Source of the DNA: Colimorpha sp045640985
Lineage (GTDB): Bacteria > Bacteroidota > Bacteroidia > Bacteroidales > P3
Assembly: GCA_045640985.1 (NCBI GenBank)
Contig: JAZUFZ010000033.1
Coordinates: forward strand, 1 to 64,000
Direction: 5' to 3'
Length of the DNA stretch: 64,000 nucleotides
Shown piece by piece: positions 42,098-49,617 of the stretch (position 1 is its first letter; the number at the start of each line of letters is the position of its first letter). The position numbers and the translations under genes were made by a program. Under the pieces are notes generated by a model that was given only the letters and a program-made list of their open reading frames with translations, made no database searches and was not told the origin of the DNA.

Positions 42098-42899
42098 TCC
42101 TATCATCTGTACTTCATCGCATCTTCGTACCACAAAAGCAACGGCAAAGATTGCAGAAGACATTGCGAAAGCGCTTGAACGACTTGGTATTGAACACATT
42201 GAACTTCAGAACACCAACGATTATTGGTGTCGCGACTACATGCCTGTTCGTTTGTTTGAGGACGGTACCTATAGCAGATACACCTATCATCCTGATTATC
42301 TTTGGGATTATAAACCAAAGCACCAGTACATTACTGAACAATCAGACGCATGCAAAGGTCTCAGCTTGTTTACACCAACAGACATGGATGTCATCTTTGA
42401 CGGTGGTAATTATGTCCGCTGCAACGGCAAGGTGATCATGACGGACAAAATCTTTATGGAGAACCCTCAGTGGAAAGCCGAAGAACTCTTACATCATCTT
42501 CATCACGTTCTCTGTGCCGAAATCGTGATCATTCCATGGGATATGAGTGACCCTTATGGACATTCTGACGGAATGGTTGCCCCTCTCGATGATGGCCGGC
42601 TGCTGCTCAACAATTATGTTCAGAACAAGCGGAGCAAAGCATTTTACAAAAGATTACACAAGATACTTGATGCACACTTTGATGTGATTGACCTGTCGTT
42701 TGACTGCAAGTTAGACCTTGATTCGTGGTGCTACATCAATTTCCTGAATCTCCCAAACGCGCTCCTTCTGCCAGCACTATCCGAGAACTTCGATTGCGAC
42801 AACGACAAGGAGGCCTCCCGTGTAATGGAAAGACTTTTCCCTGACAAACAGATAATTCCCATTTACGCAAAGCCCTTAATATTCTATATAATATATTAA
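42087..42899 (+). pseudogene. Agmatine/peptidylarginine deiminase family protein, C-terminally truncated
   Basis: 270 residues match the deiminase fold: NTNDYWCRDYMPVRLFEDGT, VIFDGGNYVRCNGKVIMTD, IPWDMSDPYGHSDGMVAPLD and LLLNNYVQ. In this family the chain ends in a glycine-rich segment with the nucleophilic cysteine (of the form GGxLHC). Here the frame runs IIPIYAKPLIFYIIY and stops in AT-rich DNA, so the catalytic Cys is missing. The likely ancestor would hydrolyse agmatine or a related guanidine. The truncation point lies about 25 bases before the GC-rich repeat at 42921. Confidence 0.7.
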
Positions 42900-42920
42900 T
42901 TTATAATTTAGTTATATATC

Positions 42921-42982
42921 AGCCTGCGCGCGGGCGCTCCGCTGCGCTTGGCGCAGAGCCTCCACCGGAGGCTCCGCTCCCA
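42921..42982 (+). repeat. GC-rich ~60-base repeat, copy 2
   Basis: It reads CAGCCTGCGCGCGGGCGCTC, then CGCTTGGCGCAGAGCC and CCACCGGAGGCTCCGCTCC. It contains small stems (CTCCACCGGAGG). It follows directly on the 3' end of the truncated deiminase. Confidence 0.8.
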
Positions 42983-43049
42983 AAAACATCCTTTGCGACA
43001 GTCGCTTCTTGGATTACAGCGATGAGGAAATACAATGCACATTAATTCG

Positions 43050-43252
43050 CAGGCCATGAGCACCACAGGTAAAATCAAATAAAGCGAATAAGCCGAGAGC
43101 AGAAGCATGAATTTGACCCGGTGGGTCAAAGACCGTTTTTGATTATGCCGAGGCAAGGAAATGTCTCTGAAAGAAACGTTTCCGTAAGCCGAGCGAAAAG
43201 ACTGCTTGCAGGCTCTTCCGAGGCGAGGAAATGACTCTTGAAAAGGAAACTT
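43050..43252 (+). repeat. Composite repeat island upstream of the TPP riboswitch
   Basis: 43050-43082 is a copy of the GAGGYCATGAGCA...AAAATCAAATAA repeat. From 43108, ATGAATTTGACCCGGTGGGT and the bases to about 43180 align with the 3' half of the riboswitch and gene start (43383-43450). A second partial copy of CCGAGGCGAGGAAATGACTC lies at 43219. The 18-mer GTCTCTGAAAGAAACGTT at 43163 recurs at 32719. No coding potential is evident. Confidence 0.65.
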
Positions 43253-43288
43253 TTTTTTGAAAAATTTTGTGGTTTTGAAAAAAGTGTG

Positions 43289-43296
43289 TAATTTTG
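43289..43296 (+). promoter_or_regulatory. -7 box for the thiamine operon
   Basis: TAATTTTG followed by C, preceded by GGTTTTGAAAA about 20 bases upstream as a possible -33 element. It is about 30 bases before the riboswitch. Confidence 0.7.
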
Positions 43297-43324
43297 CAAT
43301 CCGAAAAACAGCTGTTGTATTTCA

Positions 43325-43436
43325 TACGGGGTGCTGCAACCTATTGTGGCTGAGATTATACCCTGCATCTCTCGAAGAAGAGATGAATTTGACCTGCGGG
43401 TCAAAGTGACCTGATCCCGATAATGCGGGCGGAGGA
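43325..43436 (+). promoter_or_regulatory. TPP riboswitch (THI element)
   Basis: All conserved blocks are present in order: ACGGGGTGCTGC (P2/J side), GGCTGAGATTATACCC (pyrimidine sensor), then GTGACCTGATCCCGATAATG and CGGGCGGAGGAA. The variable P3 arm is extended by two hairpins, GCATCTC...GAGATG and TTTGACC-TGCG-GGTCAAA. It ends at the ribosome binding site GGAGG of the TonB receptor, so thiamine pyrophosphate should repress by hiding that site. The TonB receptor, PnuT and kinase genes downstream agree with this. Confidence 0.95.
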
Positions 43437-43443
43437 AATGACT

Positions 43444-45564
43444 ATGAAAAATAAAAAACTATGGGTGGCCCTTGGGGCCTTTGTTCTGGGGGGTATGCAG
43501 CCTCTCTTCGCGCAGGGGGATTCGCTGCGCTTTCTCAATGAAGTCTCTATCAACTCCTCGCGGGCGGGCACGGATGCGCCCCTCTCCACTTCACTATTGG
43601 ACAAGGAACAGCTGGAGGAACGCCGTTCGGAGTCTTCGATTCCCTATATGGTGGAGCTCCAGCCCTCGGTGGTGGCCTCGGGCGAGAACGGCAGGACGGG
43701 CAACACGAGCCTCAGGATCCGCGGGGTGGACGGCTCCAGAATCAACGTCAATATCAACGGCATTCCGCTCAACGATGCGGAAAGTCAGAGTGTCTTCTGG
43801 GTGAATATCCCCAACCTGTCGGGAATGGCCCAGAGTATGCAGATCCAGCGCGGGGTGGGAAGCACTACGGGGGGAAGCGCGGCTTTCGGCGGGGCTGTCA
43901 ATATGCAGACGCTCAACGCAGGGGAGAAGCCCTACGCCCATACCGATGTGGGGCTCGGGGCCTGGAACACGAGACAGTTCGGATTTACGGCCGGAACGGG
44001 TGTGGGAAAACACGGGCTGGCGTTCGATGCGGCCTACAGCAGCCTTACGAGCGACGGTTATGTGCGGGGGGGCTTCTGCGACCACCAGTCGCTGCTGCTG
44101 AGCGGCGGATACTATGGCGAGAAGACCCTTCTCAAGGCCATAGTGATACTGGGAGACCAGCATACGGGCATCACCTGGGACGGAGCTACGGCGGAGGAAC
44201 TGGAGGCGGATCCGCGTTACAATCCTTCCGGAATCTGGCTTGACGGGCAGGGGAATACCCGATATTATGACAACGAGAGCGACAACTACCGTCAGCGTCA
44301 TTATCAGATATACCTCAGCCATCTGATATCCGAGAACTGGATGATAAGGGCCGCGGCAGACCTCACCCGGGGGGACGGTTACTACGAGCAATATAAATAC
44401 AGGAAGTCTGCTTCGCTGTACGGGATGGGGCCCGACACGAGCGACTTCATCACCCGCAAGGAGATGTCCAATACGGCCTATACGGGGACCCTCGCGCTGC
44501 ACTACCAGGGAAAGGGCTGGGACCTCGCGCTGGGAGAGATGTCGCAGTTCTATGACGGTAACCATTTCGGCGAAGTGGTGTGGATGAAGGACTCCGTGCT
44601 GGCCGACCCATACGAATGGTATCGAAACAAAGGGATAAAGAAGGAATCATCCACATTTCTGAGGTTCAACGGGGACCTGGGGCGGAGCCTCAACGGATAC
44701 CTGGACCTGCAGCTGAGGCTGGTGGGCTACAGCATCGAGGGTCCCGACGAGGACTTTACCGGGATGGACTTCTGCGAGAACTACCGGTTCTTCAACCCCA
44801 AGATGGGGCTCAACTGGACTATAAGCGAACGCGAGCGGGGATATATGGCTGTCGGGCTTTCGGGGCGTGAACCTACGAGGGCCGATATCAAGGACATTCT
44901 CAAGACGGCGGGCGACACGATACGGGCCGAGCATCTGCTGGATATGGAACTGGGCTACCGATACAGCGGTTCCCGGTTCGCGGCCGCTGCAACCGCTTAC
45001 GCTATGCTCTATAGGGACCAGCTGACCGCCTCCGGAGAAATCTCGTCGAGCGGGTATGCCCTGATGGTGAATGTGGACCGGTCGTACCGTATAGGCATGG
45101 AACTGGAGGCCGGATACAGAGTAAACGACTGGTGGAGGATGGAAGGCAACCTCACCCTGAGCCGTAACAGGATATTGGATTATCAGCTCAACGACAGTGT
45201 GAACCTGGGCACTACGGACCTCTCGTTCTCGCCCGGTGTGGTGGGAGCAGCCGTAGCGACGTTTGAGCCCTATAAGGCGCTCAGACTGCAGCTGGTAGGA
45301 AAATATGTGGGAGAGATGTACTGCGACAACAGTTCCCGTGCGGAATGCCTGCAGGAGGACTATTTCCAGCTCAACCTGAAGGCCTCCTATACCTGGAATC
45401 TGGAAGATGACGACCAGCTGGAGGCCCAGCTGGTGGTGAACAACGTGCTCAACCACAGCTACCGCATCTCGGCCTGGGTAAGCGAGGACGCGTGGGGCCT
45501 CTACAGGGGATATTACCAACAGCCGGGAATCAATCTCATGGCCCGGATCATATTGAAGTTCTGA
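43444..45564 (+). CDS. TonB-dependent outer-membrane receptor, probably for thiamine
   Basis: Start at ATG 43444 (MKNKKLWVALGAFVLGGMQP), 706 residues with signal peptide. The plug domain has SIPYMVELQPSVVASGENGR, SLRIRGVDGSRINVNINGIP and IQRGVGSTTGGSAAFGGAV. The barrel ends with the aromatic terminus QPGINLMARIILKF. Substrate is inferred from the TPP riboswitch directly upstream and the PnuT and thiamine pyrophosphokinase genes downstream. Its stop overlaps the PnuT start (TGATG). Confidence 0.9.
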   Translation: MKNKKLWVALGAFVLGGMQPLFAQGDSLRFLNEVSINSSRAGTDAPLSTSLLDKEQLEERRSESSIPYMVELQPSVVASGENGRTGNTSLRIRGVDGSRINVNINGIPLNDAESQSVFWVNIPNLSGMAQSMQIQRGVGSTTGGSAAFGGAVNMQTLNAGEKPYAHTDVGLGAWNTRQFGFTAGTGVGKHGLAFDAAYSSLTSDGYVRGGFCDHQSLLLSGGYYGEKTLLKAIVILGDQHTGITWDGATAEELEADPRYNPSGIWLDGQGNTRYYDNESDNYRQRHYQIYLSHLISENWMIRAAADLTRGDGYYEQYKYRKSASLYGMGPDTSDFITRKEMSNTAYTGTLALHYQGKGWDLALGEMSQFYDGNHFGEVVWMKDSVLADPYEWYRNKGIKKESSTFLRFNGDLGRSLNGYLDLQLRLVGYSIEGPDEDFTGMDFCENYRFFNPKMGLNWTISERERGYMAVGLSGREPTRADIKDILKTAGDTIRAEHLLDMELGYRYSGSRFAAAATAYAMLYRDQLTASGEISSSGYALMVNVDRSYRIGMELEAGYRVNDWWRMEGNLTLSRNRILDYQLNDSVNLGTTDLSFSPGVVGAAVATFEPYKALRLQLVGKYVGEMYCDNSSRAECLQEDYFQLNLKASYTWNLEDDDQLEAQLVVNNVLNHSYRISAWVSEDAWGLYRGYYQQPGINLMARIILKF

Positions 45565-46127
45565 TGGGTGCGATAGAAATAACAGGTGCGATTGTGGGGC
45601 TGTGCTACCTCTATTATGAGTATCACGCGAGCCTCTGGCTGTGGGTGTTCGGGGTAATCATGCCGCTGATATACATCTATCTCTACTTCTCCTGCGGGTA
45701 TTATGCCAATATGGGGCTCAACGTGTATTATGTGGGCATCTCGCTGTACGGGTTCCTCAAATGGAGACGGAAGGGCGAGGAAGGCGAAAGCCCGATATAC
45801 TCCTGCAGCGCGTCCGAGGGGGCGAAAGCCTTGGCAGGAGTGGTGTTGCTCACCGTGGTGTCGTACCTTGTGCTGGGGCACCTCGAAGAGAGCCAGGCTC
45901 CGCTGTGGGACGGACTCTCGACCGCGCTCAGCGTGGTGGGAATGTGGATGATGGCACGGGGATTCTACCAGCAATGGATATGCTGGATATTGAGCGAGCC
46001 CATCCTGGTGTATCTCTGCTACCGCAGCGGGATGTACCCCGTGGCGGGGATGTATCTTGTATATTTTGTGGTGGCCATATTCGGCTACAGAAACTGGAAA
46101 CGGAAATACGATAACTCACAGAAATGA
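45564..46127 (+). CDS. PnuC/PnuT-family inner-membrane transporter, probably thiamine
   Basis: A 187-residue protein from ATG 45564 (MGAIEITGAIVGLCYLYYEY) with about seven membrane helices. Family marks are YYANMGLNVYYVGISLYGFL (the PnuC-like N and Y residues), LSVVGMWMMARGFYQQWICW and IYLCY-type segments near the end. In Bacteroidota the thiamine-linked branch is called PnuT. The TPP riboswitch and the kinase gene support thiamine rather than nicotinamide riboside. The gene overlaps both neighbours. Confidence 0.88.
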   Translation: MGAIEITGAIVGLCYLYYEYHASLWLWVFGVIMPLIYIYLYFSCGYYANMGLNVYYVGISLYGFLKWRRKGEEGESPIYSCSASEGAKALAGVVLLTVVSYLVLGHLEESQAPLWDGLSTALSVVGMWMMARGFYQQWICWILSEPILVYLCYRSGMYPVAGMYLVYFVVAIFGYRNWKRKYDNSQK

Positions 46128-46756
46128 AGACGGTCATATTGGCAAACGGGACCTTCCCCACGCATCACAAGCCCCTGGAGGCGCTCTTCTCGGCTGAGAA
46201 CCTGGTTATCTGCGACGGGGCCTATTCCCACCTCGAAGCCCTGAAACGGCGGGACGTTCCGCCGTTTTACGTGGTAGGAGACGGGGACTCACTGGCTCCC
46301 GAAGTCCGCGAAATGCTGGGGGAACGCTACATTCACTTTCCCGACCAGGAGACCAACGATATGACGAAAGCCGTAAGGTTCTGTGTCGCCCGCGGGTGGA
46401 AGAATCTGGTGATTCTTGGCGCTACGGGCCTGCGGGAGGACCATACACTGGGAAATATCAGCCTTCTGGAGGACTATATGAGGGAATATGGGTGCGATGT
46501 GCAGATGATAACTGATTTCGGGACGTTCAGCCCCGTAAAAGGAGAAGCGAGCTTTGCCTCGTTCCGGGGACAGCAGGTATCGGTATTTGCGCTTTCCGCC
46601 CATCCGAAAGTTACCTCAGAAGGATTGCAATACCCTATAGACAAATGTCTTACCCGCCTATGGGAGGGAACTCTGAACGCCTCGCTCGGGGAGCGTTTCA
46701 CGATAAAGTCGCCAAGCCCGGTACTGGTTTACCAGACCCACGAGCCGAAACAGTAG
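46124..46756 (+). CDS. Thiamine pyrophosphokinase
   Basis: A 210-residue cytosolic enzyme that converts thiamine and ATP to TPP. Family motifs: LVICDGAYSHLEALKRRDVP, YVVGDGDSL, HFPDQETNDMTKAVRFCVAR and ILGATGLREDHTLGNISLLE (Mg/substrate pocket). The C-terminal beta domain is FASFRGQQVSVFALSAHPK. It completes an uptake-and-trapping pathway: outer-membrane receptor, inner-membrane PnuT, phosphorylation inside. It overlaps the PnuT gene by 4 bases and converges on purD. Confidence 0.92.
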   Translation: MKTVILANGTFPTHHKPLEALFSAENLVICDGAYSHLEALKRRDVPPFYVVGDGDSLAPEVREMLGERYIHFPDQETNDMTKAVRFCVARGWKNLVILGATGLREDHTLGNISLLEDYMREYGCDVQMITDFGTFSPVKGEASFASFRGQQVSVFALSAHPKVTSEGLQYPIDKCLTRLWEGTLNASLGERFTIKSPSPVLVYQTHEPKQ

Positions 46757-46771
46757 GGATAAGCCAGGCGG

Positions 46772-48076
46772 TTAGCGCTGGGAATCCTCCAGCATCTTCT
46801 TGAGAATATCCTGACCGATGTCGCGGCGATAGTAACGGCCTTTCCACTCAATTTCAGAGGCGGCCTGGAAACTTTTCAGGAGCGCATCGGGAAGCGTCTC
46901 AGCCAGAGAGGTTACGGCTATTACCCGGCCCCCATTGGTAAGAAGGCGTTTTTTCTCGTCGAGCTTAGTGCCGGCATGGAAGATGAGACTGTTTTCGACC
47001 TTCTCAAGGCCCTTGATTTCGTCCCCCTTCTTGTAGTGTTCCGGATATCCGCCCGCAACCAGCATCACACAGGCAGCAGTACGGCTATCTACAGAGATAT
47101 AGGCGTCCTGCAGCGTGCCCTCCCAGGTACGCTCAAAGAGTTCCACCACGTCACTCTTGATGCGCGGAAAGACGCTTTCGGTCTCAGGGTCGCCCATTCT
47201 TACATTATATTCAATCACGTATGGGTCCCCGTCGCAGTTCATCAGTCCTACAAAAATGAATCCCTTATACGGAAGATTTTCCTGATGGAGCCCTTTCACG
47301 GTCGGAGCTACGATCTGCTGCTCGACTTTCTTCATGAACTCCTTGTCGGCAAACGGAACAGGACTTACCGAGCCCATACCGCCCGTATTCAGACCCGTAT
47401 CGCCCTCCCCTATGCGCTTGTAATCTTTGGCGGTAGGGAGAATCTGATAATGCTTCCCGTCCGTCAGGACAAACACCGAAAGTTCAATACCGCTCAGGAA
47501 CTCCTCAATCACCACACGGCTGGAAGCATCGCCGAATTTGGCATCTTCGAGCATGGCCTTCAGTTCCTTCTGCGCCTCCTCCAGCGTATCGAGAATCAGC
47601 ACGCCTTTTCCGGCAGCAAGTCCGTCTGCCTTAAGCACATACGGAGCTTTCAGCGTAGCGAGAAAATCCAACCCCTCGTTCAGCGTATCGCGCGTAAAGG
47701 TCCGGTACTGGGCCGTAGGAATACCATGGCGCATCATGAAAGCCTTGGCAAAATCCTTGCTTCCCTCCAGCTGTGCGCCAGCCTTGGAAGGGCCGATCAT
47801 CATCACGTGCTTCAGCATAGGCTGTGAGGCGAAATAGTCCACGATGCCTTCCACCAGCGGAGCTTCGGGACCGACAACCACCATCCGGATATCGTTGCTG
47901 ATCACAAACTGCCCGATGGCCTCGAAGTCCGAAAGGTTCAGTTCTACGTTGGTACCACAGGCTGACGTGCCCGCGTTACCTGGTGCAATATACAAATTAT
48001 CACAACGTTCACTCTTGGAGATCTTATAGGCAATAGCATGTTCGCGACCGCCCGAACCTAATAGTAAGATGTTCAT
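46772..48076 (-). CDS. purD: Phosphoribosylamine-glycine ligase (GAR synthetase)
   Basis: A 434-residue ATP-grasp enzyme for the second step of purine synthesis. The N-terminus is MNILLLGSGGREHAIAYKIS, followed by IAPGNAGTSACG. The ATP-grasp part has YVLKADGLAAGKGVLIL, and the metal/ATP loop reads IEYNVRMGDPETESVFPRIK. Length and motif order are standard. It has its own promoter at 48132. Confidence 0.96.
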   Translation of the reverse strand: MNILLLGSGGREHAIAYKISKSERCDNLYIAPGNAGTSACGTNVELNLSDFEAIGQFVISNDIRMVVVGPEAPLVEGIVDYFASQPMLKHVMMIGPSKAGAQLEGSKDFAKAFMMRHGIPTAQYRTFTRDTLNEGLDFLATLKAPYVLKADGLAAGKGVLILDTLEEAQKELKAMLEDAKFGDASSRVVIEEFLSGIELSVFVLTDGKHYQILPTAKDYKRIGEGDTGLNTGGMGSVSPVPFADKEFMKKVEQQIVAPTVKGLHQENLPYKGFIFVGLMNCDGDPYVIEYNVRMGDPETESVFPRIKSDVVELFERTWEGTLQDAYISVDSRTAACVMLVAGGYPEHYKKGDEIKGLEKVENSLIFHAGTKLDEKKRLLTNGGRVIAVTSLAETLPDALLKSFQAASEIEWKGRYYRRDIGQDILKKMLEDSQR

Positions 48077-48131
48077 TTCTACTGGTATTTCTAAATTAGC
48101 GACATGGCCCGTTCCGGGTCGAAATTCTATG

Positions 48132-48139
48132 CAAAGATA
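48132..48139 (-). promoter_or_regulatory. -7 box for purD
   Basis: TATCTTTG followed by C on the minus strand, 56 bases before the ATG at 48076. Confidence 0.65.
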
Positions 48140-48344
48140 GCAACTTTTTCTAAATGCTCAAAAAAAATATTTCTTTCTTTTCCGACATCCGCGGCGGGGA
48201 AGAACTTATATGTTTGTTATTCAATGTTTTTTCGCGGAGAGCGGAATATGATTTTTATTGTTTTCAGAAGCCTTACGAGCGGGGGAAAACGCACTTTCTA
48301 TATTCCGCAATAATCCTTTTCCCCGGGTCTTGTTTCTCTGGCTT

Positions 48345-48405
48345 GAGCCTGCGCGCGGTCGCTGAGGCTTCGCTGGCACAGAGCCGCCACCGGGGGCTCC
48401 GCTCT
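48345..48405 (+). repeat. GC-rich ~60-base repeat, copy 3
   Basis: It reads GAGCCTGCGCGCGGTCGCTG, then TGGCACAGAGCC and GGGGGCTCCGCTCT. It directly abuts palindromic element copy 4. The rest of the gap 48140-48344 shows no gene. Confidence 0.8.
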
Positions 48406-48407
48406 GG

Positions 48408-48523
48408 GGTAACTCCGTGATATCTTCTTTTTATCTCCAGTTTATCTTTTTTCTATCTCCAATTCTAAGAACAGAAGATAAAGCGAAGATAAAAAAAGAT
48501 AAAAAAAGATAGAAGGGAGTTAC
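48408..48523. repeat. Long palindromic intergenic element, copy 4 (diverged)
   Basis: The left end GGTAACTCC and right end GGGAGTTAC are retained, as is the TATCTTCTTTTTATCTCC arm. The right half has drifted to repeated GATAAAAAAAGATAAAAAAA units. The left arm reads GTGATATCTTC instead of CTTCTATCTTC. It is the least symmetric of the four copies. Confidence 0.85.
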
Positions 48524-48754
48524 TGCGTACAAATGGCTATATTAAAGCAGGAAAACAGCAGGGAAATCTGTTCCTTTAAGGAATTCATGCGAAGATATAA
48601 AAATGAACGGCTGGCAGAGATTTCCCCTATTGTTATGAGGAACAAGGCATATAAAGAAGCGAAAAACACGAATTGTAAATATCTGGAAACAAAACGATTG
48701 CAGAGAGAAAGAATTTTTTTTTTGAAATTTTATGAATAATCGGAAAAAAGTTAG

Positions 48755-48762
48755 TATCTTTG
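48755..48762 (+). promoter_or_regulatory. -7 box for the zapA operon
   Basis: TATCTTTG followed by C, 32 bases before ATG 48794. Confidence 0.7.
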
Positions 48763-48793
48763 CAGTGCTTTTATAGTGTAAACTGCAATAAAG

Positions 48794-49087
48794 ATGTTTG
48801 ATTACGAAACCAGCCTTGCGGGCATAGAAAAGAAGATCAGGGAACTGATAGCAGAGAACGAGCGGCTACGCACGGAGGTAAAAGAATTGAATGTCGGTCG
48901 GGAGGCACTAAGGCAGCATATCAAAGATAACAACGAAGTAATAAACCAATTAAAAGAAGAAAATAAAGTATTAAAATTAAGGAATTCGCTGACGGAAAAG
49001 GGCGATACTACGGAGATTAAACTAAAGATCAATCAGTTGATTCGAACTATAGATAAAAGTTTGGCATTGTTGAACAAAATAGAGTAG
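48794..49087 (+). CDS. Coiled-coil protein, ZapB-like
   Basis: A 97-residue, almost entirely helical protein with leucine heptads (IRELIAENERLRTEVKELN, EVINQLKEENKVLKLRNSL). It lies 9 bases before zapA. ZapB is a coiled-coil partner of ZapA at the division ring in other bacteria, so a matching role is reasonable, but sequence alone only shows a coiled coil. Confidence 0.75.
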   Translation: MFDYETSLAGIEKKIRELIAENERLRTEVKELNVGREALRQHIKDNNEVINQLKEENKVLKLRNSLTEKGDTTEIKLKINQLIRTIDKSLALLNKIE

Positions 49088-49096
49088 CAGAAAATC

Positions 49097-49384
49097 ATGG
49101 AACAGGTCTCGGTAACAGTGTCCATTATGGACCGGAAATATAAGCTTCGCATCGGTGAGGCTGAGGCCAAATATCTGACCCGTGCAGCTGAGATAATTGA
49201 TAATCAGGCAAAAGAATACGGAAAACTCTATGCCTATCAAGATAATCAGGACCTGCTCGCCATGGTGGCGCTCACCCAGATTACACAGCTCGCAAAACTT
49301 CAAGAAGGCTCACAGATGGATCTGTCGGATTTGGAAAACCGGCTGAATGCCATCAACGCTTTACTGTCATCCGCTAATGAATAA
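49097..49384 (+). CDS. zapA: Cell division protein ZapA
   Basis: A 95-residue protein. The N-terminal head is VTVSIMDRKYKLRIGEAEAK, followed by LTRAAEIIDNQAKEYGKLYA and a coiled coil ending LSDLENRLNAINALLSSANE. ZapA binds and bundles FtsZ filaments. The neighbours (coiled-coil partner upstream, 6S-like RNA and rny downstream) match a familiar arrangement. Confidence 0.9.
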   Translation: MEQVSVTVSIMDRKYKLRIGEAEAKYLTRAAEIIDNQAKEYGKLYAYQDNQDLLAMVALTQITQLAKLQEGSQMDLSDLENRLNAINALLSSANE

Positions 49385-49398
49385 CTGATTTTCCAAAG

Positions 49399-49560
49399 GA
49401 TTATCCTGTATCAATCCCAAAACAGTTTGTAAACTCAACACATATTACAAACCGAGTCGGCTCAGGGGTGGGTAGATTGTATAATTGATACACCCGGCGC
49501 TCAAATCCTATCATCTCAGAGTTTACCATAACTCCCGGAGGCCTTGATACAGGATTTATT
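49399..49560 (+). ncRNA. ssrS: 6S RNA-like structured RNA
   Basis: The ends form a perfect 12-bp closing stem: ATCCTGTATCAA (49403-49414) with TTGATACAGGAT (49544-49555). Inside is a second stem, GTAAACTC with GAGTTTAC, separated by unpaired segments, and a third, GGGTG with CACCC. A long rod with a central bubble is the 6S layout, and zapA-adjacent position is typical of ssrS. Length (about 160) is a little short. No -7 box is seen directly upstream, so it may be processed from the zapA transcript. Alternative: a leader for rny. Confidence 0.7.
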
Positions 49561-49617
49561 ATCAACAGAAACCGCCTGATGGCAGCAGGATTCCACAACT
49601 AACACCCAATTCAAACC

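Noticed and set aside
48533..48739. A 68-codon ORF after palindromic element copy 4
   Set aside because: It has no ribosome binding site, is Lys/Glu-rich in A-rich DNA, and shows no family resemblance; it runs into the promoter of the zapA operon.
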